Source of the DNA: Chloroflexota bacterium
Lineage (GTDB): Bacteria; Chloroflexota; Anaerolineae; Anaerolineales; Villigracilaceae
DNA: 33,073 nucleotides
Assembly: GCA_016208355.1 (NCBI GenBank)
Contig: JACQYE010000089.1
Coordinates: 1 to 33,073 of the forward strand
Reading direction: 5' to 3'
Shown: positions 9,114-16,789 of the stretch, piece by piece
How the letters are laid out: every line of letters begins with the position of its first letter
How positions within the stretch are numbered: position 1 is the first letter of the stretch
Translations under genes and position numbers: made by a program
The notes under the pieces: generated by a model
Database searches by the model: none
What the model was told of the DNA's origin: nothing
The model's input: the letters and a program-made list of their open reading frames with translations, nothing else

Positions 9114-10139
9114 ATGAACCCCATTTCCCGACGTGATTTTCTCAAACTGGGCGGGCTGGCGCTTTCCAGCCTGGCCGTTACGACTGTCTTACCGGATTTC
9201 AAGGAATTCGAGGATATCGAACTGGTGCGCGTGGCAACCCATTCGGTCAGCGTTTACAAAGAACCAAACGATGAAAGCCTGATCGTCGCCACCTGGCCGC
9301 GCGATGCGCTGGTCAACGTCTATGAGACGGTGGACTCTGGGACGCCCGAATACAATCCCATCTGGTACCGCGTCTTCGGCGGCTACATGCACCGGGCGCG
9401 CCTGCAAAGAGTGCGTTTCCACTCCAATATCCCGTTGGAAACCATCCCGGAGACAAAACTTCTGGGCGAGGTTACCTTCCCGTTCATCCAGCCGTACCAT
9501 TACAGCGAACAGGATGGTTGGACACGCGTTCCCTTCCTGCTCTACTACAGCACCATCCATTGGATCACTGGCCTCGAGGCCGGCCCGGACCGCAAGGCTT
9601 GGTATCGTTTGCAGGACGAAGCTGATAAGAACGTTTTCTATCATGTCCCTGCCACGCAGATGCGCGCCCTTCCCCCGGAAGAAATTTCCCCGATCACTCC
9701 AGAAGTGGAAAACAAATTCATTGATGTGAACCTCAGCGCCCAAACTTTGACCTGTTACGAAAACAACCAGGAGGCATTCACAACCAACGTTTCCAGCGGC
9801 GTGCAGTATCTCTACGATACCCCCGCTGGACGTTTCAACATCATGGTCAAACTCCCCTCCCGCCGCATGAGTGCCGCCGACCGCGCTGCCAGCGATGATG
9901 ATAACGTTCTGGCCGGCGTCCCCTGGTGCAGTTTCTTCACCACGGAAGGGCACGCTTTCCACGGAACTTACTGGCACGACAATTTCGGCGTGCCGATGCG
10001 TCACGGCTGCGTCAACATGCGCAACGAAGACGCCAAATGGCTCTTCCGCTGGAGCCGCCCCACCGCCTCGTTCGAGGAGATTGACAAACTCACTCTCGAC
10101 CGGAAAGGCTACGGGACGCGGGTAGACATCCATTATTGA
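9114..10139 (+). CDS. L,D-transpeptidase (YkuD) with Tat-like/hydrophobic leader
   Basis: N-terminus SRRDFLKLGGLALSSLAV; C-terminal AFHGTYWHDNFGVPMRHGCVNMRNEDA (YkuD HGxx...HGCxxM). Confidence 0.9.
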   Translation: MNPISRRDFLKLGGLALSSLAVTTVLPDFKEFEDIELVRVATHSVSVYKEPNDESLIVATWPRDALVNVYETVDSGTPEYNPIWYRVFGGYMHRARLQRVRFHSNIPLETIPETKLLGEVTFPFIQPYHYSEQDGWTRVPFLLYYSTIHWITGLEAGPDRKAWYRLQDEADKNVFYHVPATQMRALPPEEISPITPEVENKFIDVNLSAQTLTCYENNQEAFTTNVSSGVQYLYDTPAGRFNIMVKLPSRRMSAADRAASDDDNVLAGVPWCSFFTTEGHAFHGTYWHDNFGVPMRHGCVNMRNEDAKWLFRWSRPTASFEEIDKLTLDRKGYGTRVDIHY

Positions 10140-10140
10140 C

Positions 10141-11358
10141 ATGCCGCTTCTCACCTGGCCGACCAAAGCATTACCGGACCCGCAGCCTGCCGCGCTGACC
10201 CTCGACTCGGTCACTTACCCGCGCGGCCTCGGCTACCCGGCCATGCCTCCCGATAATTCCCTCTACCTGGGGGAAAACTTGAGTGTGATGTCTGCCTTGC
10301 TGCCAGAATATGAGGGCAGGCTGGACTTGATCTACGTAGACCCGCCCTTTTTCACCAACAAACGCTTTTCAGCCCGCATCGGCCGAGGGGAAAACTCGCG
10401 CCGCCCGGACGAGTGGCAATTAGCCGAAGGGTACGCTGACCACTGGGACGATCTCGACTCCTATCTTGATTTCCTCTATCCCCGCCTGGCGTTGATGCAC
10501 CGCCTGCTCGCCCCGCACGGGACTCTGTACCTGCACCTCGACTGGCATGCAGACGCCTACGCCCGTCTCCTGCTCGACGAACTCTTCGGGCGCGAAAACC
10601 TGGTCAACGAGGTCATCTGGACATATCACGGGCCTTCGCCCATCCGGCGCGCCTTCAACCGCAAGCACGATACCATCCTCGTTTATGCCAAAGGCGGCGA
10701 TTACATCTTCAACGCCGATGCTGTACGTGAACCCTACAATCCGAGCACGGTAAAAACCTTTTGATCTTCTCCAAAGGCCGGGTTTGGCAAAATTCCCGAT
10801 CTGGAACGCGGCAAGGTCCCCGAGGACTGGTGGTATTTCCCGGTGATCGCCCGCCTGCACAACGAGCGCACAGGTTACCCCACACAAAAGCCTGAGGCCC
10901 TGCTGGAACGCATCCTGTTGGCCTCCTCCAATCCAGGTAGCCTGGTAGCCGATTTCTTCTGCGGTTCCGGGACATTCCCCCTCGTTGCCGCGCGGCATGG
11001 GCGGCGTTACCTGGCCTGCGACGCCACCTGGCGCGCCGTTCACACGGCACGCGTCCGCCTGCTGGCAGAATCCCGGCCATTCGCCTTGTGGCGAGAGGCA
11101 AAATCAGCGATCCCCTGCTCCCCTTCATCCCCGTCACTTCTTTCTTCTGGGACATCGGTCATCATCAACGACGCTCCTGAACTCGATTACTGGGAAGTGG
11201 ACCCTGACTGGGACGGGAAAACCTTCCGCAGCGCGGCCCAGGCGCGGCGTCCGAACCGTTCGGCTGAGATCCCGCTGGAAATCAAACTGCCCGTTGCGGG
11301 GGAGAATATCCGCATCCGGGCAGTCACGATTGATGGCAAACAAATCGAAATGAGTTGA
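10141..11358 (+). pseudogene. Site-specific DNA methyltransferase (N6/N4, beta-type order), interrupted by an in-frame TGA at 10762..10764
   Basis: Motif IV DLIYVDPPFFTNK upstream, motif I FFCGSGTFPLVAARHG downstream; both ORFs share the same reading frame and the intervening codons read SSPKAGFGKIPDLERGKVPEDWWYFPV. Confidence 0.88.
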
Positions 11359-12018
11359 TTACTCGTCCAGCCGATAGCCAACCCCCCGTACCGTCTTCAA
11401 GTGAGCAGGCTTGTTTGGGTCCGTCTCGATGGCTTGGCGCAGCCAGGAGATATGCACATCGAGCGTGCGTGTGTCGTCGGTGTAGTCGGTTTCCCAGACT
11501 TGCGAGAACAGAGACTTGCGCTCCACCACTTCGCCGCGATGCTCGATGAGGATGCTCAACAGGCGCAGCAGGCGGGGCGTGAGGCGGGTACGTTTGCCCT
11601 GATAGCGGACGATGCGCTTCTCCAGGTCGAGGCGGATCGGCCCGGCATGGAGACTATTCTTGCTCTCGCCTGGCAGGAGGTGGCGGATGCGGTTGAGCAG
11701 TTTCTGGGCGGTGAACGGCAGGATCAGGACCACCTCGGCGTCGGTCTTTTCGACTTCGCGGTCGGGGTCGAGGATCAACAGGATGGGCAGCGTCTCGCAC
11801 TTCTCGTGCAATGACTGGCAGATGCGCTTCCCGGTGGTGCGCAGGGTGGCCGCGTTAACAACCGCCACATCCGGGCTGAAGCCTGCTTCGATGCGTTTAA
11901 CAGCGTCACTGCCGCTGGAGGCCAGTTCGACCGTGAAACCCTTCTTGCGCAGAGCCGGAGTGAAACCGGGATAGTCTGCGTGTTTTCCCTCAATGACCAA
12001 CAATATCGCATCATCCAT
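11359..12018 (-). CDS. OmpR/PhoB-type winged-helix regulator with degenerate receiver domain
   Basis: C-terminal LTPRLLRLLSILIEHRGEVVERKSLFSQVW...DVHISWLRQAIE...LKTVRGVGYRLDE; receiver lacks canonical DD, phospho-Asp and KP residues. Confidence 0.9.
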   Translation of the reverse strand: MDDAILLVIEGKHADYPGFTPALRKKGFTVELASSGSDAVKRIEAGFSPDVAVVNAATLRTTGKRICQSLHEKCETLPILLILDPDREVEKTDAEVVLILPFTAQKLLNRIRHLLPGESKNSLHAGPIRLDLEKRIVRYQGKRTRLTPRLLRLLSILIEHRGEVVERKSLFSQVWETDYTDDTRTLDVHISWLRQAIETDPNKPAHLKTVRGVGYRLDE

Positions 12019-12026
12019 AATAAATC

Positions 12027-12051
12027 TTTAACATTATACACCAATGTTAAA
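12027..12051. promoter_or_regulatory. Operator-like palindrome upstream of the winged-helix regulator
   Basis: Perfect 9-bp inverted repeat TTTAACATT-atacacc-AATGTTAAA, 8 bp upstream of the start codon. Confidence 0.55.
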
Positions 12052-12198
12052 TAAAACGCGTATTACCTAGGTACCATTTGCGGTGAAAATACTCCGTTTT
12101 TCCGACCTTCCCACTCCTGCTTCCCTCTGGTAAAATCAGCCCCCGGAGTGTTGTACCCTTCACTCCAAATCCACTCTGAAAGAAAGGGCTTGAAACCA

Positions 12199-12759
12199 AT
12201 GAAAGTACTACTTGTCAAGGATGTCTATAAACTCGGCCGCGCCGGCGACGTAAAAAAAGTCGCTGATGGGTATGGACGCAACTTCCTCATCCCACAAGGG
12301 ATGGCCGTACTGGCCACTGAAGGCGCTCTCAAGCAAGCTGACCGCATCCGCCAGAAAGCCACGGAACGCCGCGCCATCGTCAACGAAGAAATGGGTGTTG
12401 TTGCCGAAGCACTGTCCAAGATCCAGCTCTCCTTCGGCGCCCGCGCCGGTGAAACTGGCAAACTCTACGGCTCGATCACCTCGCAGGACGTGGCCGACCA
12501 GATCCAACAGAAAAGCGGCTTTACCGTCAAGCGCCAGCAGATTGACATGCAGCCCCTGCGCACCCTGGGCGAACACACCATCCGCATCCGCCTGACCATG
12601 GACCTGATCCCTGAACTCACGGTTGTCGTCTTCCGAGAAGGCGAAGTGGAACCCAGCCTGCCGATCGAACCCGAGGAAGCCAAACCCGAAGCCCAACCCA
12701 TCGAGGCAGAAGCGCTTCCAACCGAGGAAGCCCCCGCCGAACCGGCTCCCGAAGCCTAA
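12199..12759 (+). CDS. rplI: 50S ribosomal protein L9 with acidic Pro/Glu/Ala C-terminal extension
   Basis: MKVLLVKDVYKLGRAGDVKKVADGYGRNFLIPQGMAVLAT signature. Confidence 0.96.
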   Translation: MKVLLVKDVYKLGRAGDVKKVADGYGRNFLIPQGMAVLATEGALKQADRIRQKATERRAIVNEEMGVVAEALSKIQLSFGARAGETGKLYGSITSQDVADQIQQKSGFTVKRQQIDMQPLRTLGEHTIRIRLTMDLIPELTVVVFREGEVEPSLPIEPEEAKPEAQPIEAEALPTEEAPAEPAPEA

Positions 12760-12778
12760 ACCAAACGAACGCCACAAA

Positions 12779-12815
12779 AACATCACCGGTCAAACAAGGG
12801 GAACCGGTGATGTTT
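12779..12815 (+). terminator. Terminator hairpin after rplI
   Basis: AACATCACCGGT-caaacaagggga-ACCGGTGATGTT, 12-bp perfect stem. Confidence 0.75.
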
Positions 12816-12826
12816 CATTCTGGACT

Positions 12827-14350
12827 ATGTCAGACACTATTGGTCAGCAACTCAAACAAGCCCGCCTGGCGCGCAACCTGAGCATCGAAAAAGTCGTCCA
12901 GGCCACGAGCATCCGGGCGCATAACATCGAAGCCCTGGAAGCGGACGATTTCGAGTCCATCCCCTCGGCAGCCCAGGCGCGCGGTTTCCTGAAACTGTAC
13001 GCAGACTTCCTGGGATTGTCCCTCGAAGATATGTTTTCCGTTCAGCGCGCCGCCTCCGCAGCAGACCTGGAGCCGGACGCGCCCGCAGGCGAGTCCCCTG
13101 CCGCCTCGCAAAGCGCCGCGGTCCCCGAGCCGGCAATCGAAGAAACAGATGAACCGATCGGCAAAAAGCCCAGTGCGGATAGAAAAACAATTCCCCCCAA
13201 GGATGGACAAAAAAAGTCGCGGACGCGGAAAAAAGCAGAAACCTTGAAGATGGATGAACCAGCGCCCGTTGCTGAACCTGTTCCCTCCGAGCCTGCTCCT
13301 GAAACAACGGAGATGGAGGAGCCGTCCAGCTTCGAAGTTCAGCCCGTAGCAGTTGCATGGCAGCCTGAAAGCTCTGCCCCCGTCCCGACCTCGCAAGCGA
13401 TCTTCAACGCCATTGGGGCCTCCCTGCGCCAGCGACGCGAGGGCCTGGGCCTGAACCTGGACGAAATCGAACGGCATACGCATGTCCGCAAGCATTACCT
13501 CGAATCACTGGAAAGCGGCCAATTTGAGCACCTGCCATCCTCGGTGCAGGCGCGCGGAATGCTGAATAACTACGCCCACTTCCTCGACATGGATGTAGAT
13601 GCCTTGCTCCTGGAGTTCGCTGGCGGCCTGCAAGCCCAACTTTCCGAGCGCCAGCCCAAACCCGAGACCCTCTCCAAGCCAAAACCCTCTTTCAAATTCG
13701 TTCTCCCCGCCTCGCTGCGCAGGATCCTCTCTCCTGATATCCTGGTCGGCGGCGGAGTATTGATCCTGCTGGTCATCTTTGCCATCTGGGGCACCGGACG
13801 AATCATCCGCTTGAGCGCCGCCTCCACACCGCAGCCAACCGCGCCATCCATCTCTGACATCCTGCTTTCCTCCCCGGTGGCGGGAGAGGCTGCCTCGACC
13901 AGCACAACTGGTCCAGGGTCCGCGACAGTGACGCTGGAGGCTGGGGCAACCCTGGAGGTCACCCTGCCGCCCGCCGGGGAAGGCCCGGTTCAGGTCGTCC
14001 TGGTGGCGGCGCGCAGCGCCTGGGTCAAAGTCATCGTGGACGGCAAGGTTGAGTTCGAGGGACGCGTCATCTCCGGGACGGCCTACGCGTACGATGGCAA
14101 TACCCAGATCGAAGTCGTGACCGGGGACGGGTCGGCAATCAGCATTATCTACAACCAATCCAACCTGGGCGCGATGGGCGCATACGGCGAGATCGTGGAC
14201 CGTATCTACACTGCGACGACCATCTTGATCCCCACAGTCACCTTCACCCCGTCGCCGACCATCTCACAAACTCCCACCATCACGCCGAAACCCAGCGCCA
14301 CCCCGCGTCCCAGCAACACGCTGAGACCCTCTGCCACACTCAATCCCTGA
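12827..14350 (+). CDS. RodZ-like protein with two HTH_25-type domains, TM helix and Thr/Pro-rich tail
   Basis: IGQQLKQARLARNLSIEKVVQATSIRAHNIEALEADDFESIPSAAQARGFLKLYADFLGL and a second IGASLRQRREGLGLNLDEIERHTHVRKHYLESLESGQFEHLPSSVQARGMLNNYAHFLDM; TM ILVGGGVLILLVIFAIWG. Confidence 0.88.
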   Translation: MSDTIGQQLKQARLARNLSIEKVVQATSIRAHNIEALEADDFESIPSAAQARGFLKLYADFLGLSLEDMFSVQRAASAADLEPDAPAGESPAASQSAAVPEPAIEETDEPIGKKPSADRKTIPPKDGQKKSRTRKKAETLKMDEPAPVAEPVPSEPAPETTEMEEPSSFEVQPVAVAWQPESSAPVPTSQAIFNAIGASLRQRREGLGLNLDEIERHTHVRKHYLESLESGQFEHLPSSVQARGMLNNYAHFLDMDVDALLLEFAGGLQAQLSERQPKPETLSKPKPSFKFVLPASLRRILSPDILVGGGVLILLVIFAIWGTGRIIRLSAASTPQPTAPSISDILLSSPVAGEAASTSTTGPGSATVTLEAGATLEVTLPPAGEGPVQVVLVAARSAWVKVIVDGKVEFEGRVISGTAYAYDGNTQIEVVTGDGSAISIIYNQSNLGAMGAYGEIVDRIYTATTILIPTVTFTPSPTISQTPTITPKPSATPRPSNTLRPSATLNP

Positions 14351-14379
14351 CCTTCTATGCCACCCACTCCCTTATCGGT

Positions 14380-15504
14380 ATGACCAAAAACACCTTTCAC
14401 CTGACCTCCCGCGGCTGTGCCAAAAATACCGTTGATTCCGACTCGATGGCGCAATTGCTCGAACGCGACGGCTACCAGGTGCGCAAAAGCCCCCATCCCA
14501 AACCCATCTACCACCTGCCGGATGCGCCCACCGTCGGCGCGGACGAACGCGATACAATCCGCGCCTCGGTTGCCGGGGCCAGCGCTTACCTGAAAATCGC
14601 CGATGGCTGCCGCCGTCCTTGCGCCTTCTGCGCCATCCCGCTCATCAAAGGGACGATGGTCAGCCGTCCGCTGGAGACCCTGCTCGCCGAAGCCCGCACT
14701 CTGACCGAAGCCGGGGTGCACGAACTCGTCCTGATCGCCCAGGACACCACCGATTACGGCCACGACCTGGGGCTGAAAGACGGCCTGGCTGTCCTGCTGG
14801 AACGGCTCACAGACGAAACCCTGCCCTCCCCCATTTCAAAGAAAACAGGAGGGGGGCTCGATTGGATTCGAATCATGTATGCCTATCCGGGATACATCAC
14901 CGACCGGCTGATCGAAGTCATGGCGACCCGCCCGCAGGTGCTGCCCTACCTCGACATCCCCCTCCAGCACGCCCACCCCGCTACCCTGCGGCGCATGAGC
15001 CGCCCGGCCAACGTGGACTGGGTCTACAAGACGATTGCCAAAATGCGGGCAGCCATCCCTGGGCTGGCTATCCGCACAACCTTCATCGTCGGCTATCCCG
15101 GCGAGACGGAGGAAGAATTCCAGGTCTTGTACGACTTCGTCGAGGAGATGCGCTTCGACCGGGTGGGCGCGTTCCAGTTCTCTTTCGAGGCAGGCACCTC
15201 TTCCGCCCCACTCGGAGACCCGGTTCCGGCCGCTGTCAAAGAGCAACGTTACCAACGGCTGATGGAACTCCAGCAGGGCATCTCGCTCCAGGTGAACCAG
15301 TCCTATGTCGGTCAGATGCTGGACGTGTTGATCGAAGGCCGGGACAAGGACAAGGGCATCTCGATTGGCCGCTCCTACCGCGACGCCCCTGAAATTGACG
15401 GCCTGGTGCTGGTGGAAGGGAATGCAAAAATTGGAAGCATCGTCCCGGTAAAGGTTACCGGCGCGATGGCGTATGACCTGGCGGGGACCCCGACTTTGTT
15501 ATAA
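14380..15504 (+). CDS. rimO: RimO-type ribosomal protein S12 methylthiotransferase with most of the UPF0004 N-terminal domain missing
   Basis: RGCAKNTVDSDSMAQLLERDGYQ, YHLPDAPTVGADERD, YLKIADGCRRPCAFCAIPLIKG radical SAM motif and C-terminal TRAM-like region. Confidence 0.88.
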   Translation: MTKNTFHLTSRGCAKNTVDSDSMAQLLERDGYQVRKSPHPKPIYHLPDAPTVGADERDTIRASVAGASAYLKIADGCRRPCAFCAIPLIKGTMVSRPLETLLAEARTLTEAGVHELVLIAQDTTDYGHDLGLKDGLAVLLERLTDETLPSPISKKTGGGLDWIRIMYAYPGYITDRLIEVMATRPQVLPYLDIPLQHAHPATLRRMSRPANVDWVYKTIAKMRAAIPGLAIRTTFIVGYPGETEEEFQVLYDFVEEMRFDRVGAFQFSFEAGTSSAPLGDPVPAAVKEQRYQRLMELQQGISLQVNQSYVGQMLDVLIEGRDKDKGISIGRSYRDAPEIDGLVLVEGNAKIGSIVPVKVTGAMAYDLAGTPTLL

Positions 15505-15511
15505 TCCCCCC

Positions 15512-16789
15512 ATGCGCCTCCTTGACCGCGTCCTGCAAGGCATCGAACTGACCCTGGCAGCCATCGTGCTTGCTTTCCTCCTGGGCGGCAGCGACATGCT
15601 CGACCCCGAAAAGCCGCAGGAACGCGCCCGCCGGTACACCCGCGCCGTTGAGTTCGACTACCTCGATTGGACGCTGGACGCCATCGGCGGCAAGCTCGCC
15701 CAGGCCGCACTCGATACCCCCTTCTACTTCGATGAAAACCAATGGCGGCAGATCGTCAGCGACTACCTGCGCCTTACGGACGAAATCCTGCAAGCCGAGT
15801 ACCAGCTAAACCTGATCTACACTGACCCGTCCATCCCGGACCCGGAGTCTGCTTCCGCCGAACTGCGCGCCCAACTCGACGACCTCTACACCCGCCAGCA
15901 GGGCCTTGCCCCGTTTGCCGAGGCTGTGCTCGAAGCGCAGGTCTCGGCTGTCCTGGCCGGCCTGGAACTGACCACCGGCGGCCAGCCCATCCCGCCCGTC
16001 CTGTTCCACATCAGCCCCCTGCCCTATCACCTGGTCATCTCGCCGCGGGACACAATCCAGCAGGATGCGGCCATCTCGCTCCTCCCCGATCTGACCATTG
16101 ACCGTCAGGCTGCCCTGGAAGAAAAGGTCGCCGCCGGGATGGATGTTTCGACACTGGTCGTCCCCGTGGGGGGCATCGGCTCCTACCCCACCATGGTCAT
16201 GCGCACCACCTCACTGGACTGGCTGGCTGACGTGATCTCCCACGAGTGGATTCACAACTGGCTCAGCCTGCGCCCGCTCGGATCGAATTACGACAGCACT
16301 CCCGAACTTCGCACCATGAACGAGACGACCGCCTCCATCGCCGGAGGGGAGATTGCCAGCCTCATCCTGCAACGCTACTACCCCGCCCTGGCCGCCGAAT
16401 ACGGCCTCCAGACTGTCAGCCTGTCGCACGGTCCGGTCCCGCCCGGCGGTTGGCCGCGCCCGGTCTTCGATTTTCGGGCCGAGATGCACACCACCCGCGT
16501 CCACGTGGACGAACTGTTGGCAGAAAAGAAGATCGAGGCAGCCGAAACATACATGGAAGCGCGGCGGCTGGTTTTCTGGGAGAACGGGTACATCATCCGC
16601 AAACTGAACCAGGCCTACTTCGCCTTCTATGGGGCTTACGCCGATTCCCCGGGCGGCGCGGCGGGCGAGGACCCGGTCGGTCCGGCAGTACGCGCCCTGC
16701 GCACCCAAAGCGACTCACTCACCGATTTCCTGGAAACGATTGCGGACATGTCCTCCTTCGAGGAATTACAGAAAGCTGTCAGTCCATGA
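15512..16789 (+). CDS. Uncharacterised membrane-anchored HExxH metalloprotease-like protein
   Basis: N-terminal hydrophobic segment; VISHEWIHNWLSLRPL (HEWIH) followed by NETTASIAGGEI. Confidence 0.7.
   Translation: MRLLDRVLQGIELTLAAIVLAFLLGGSDMLDPEKPQERARRYTRAVEFDYLDWTLDAIGGKLAQAALDTPFYFDENQWRQIVSDYLRLTDEILQAEYQLNLIYTDPSIPDPESASAELRAQLDDLYTRQQGLAPFAEAVLEAQVSAVLAGLELTTGGQPIPPVLFHISPLPYHLVISPRDTIQQDAAISLLPDLTIDRQAALEEKVAAGMDVSTLVVPVGGIGSYPTMVMRTTSLDWLADVISHEWIHNWLSLRPLGSNYDSTPELRTMNETTASIAGGEIASLILQRYYPALAAEYGLQTVSLSHGPVPPGGWPRPVFDFRAEMHTTRVHVDELLAEKKIEAAETYMEARRLVFWENGYIIRKLNQAYFAFYGAYADSPGGAAGEDPVGPAVRALRTQSDSLTDFLETIADMSSFEELQKAVSP

Noticed and set aside
10762-10764. Selenocysteine or genetic recoding at the MTase TGA
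   Set aside because: No known Sec position in DNA methyltransferases, no SECIS evident to me, and TGA is used as a normal stop elsewhere (e.g. 14348..14350, 16787..16789).
12064-12073. TACCTAGGTA 10-bp palindrome near the regulator
   Set aside because: Short palindrome that could arise by chance; less convincing than the 9-bp-arm palindrome at 12027..12051.
14215-14350. Thr/Pro repeats at the RodZ-like C-terminus as a DNA repeat array/CRISPR
   Set aside because: Low-complexity protein linker with degenerate codons, no regular repeat/spacer spacing.
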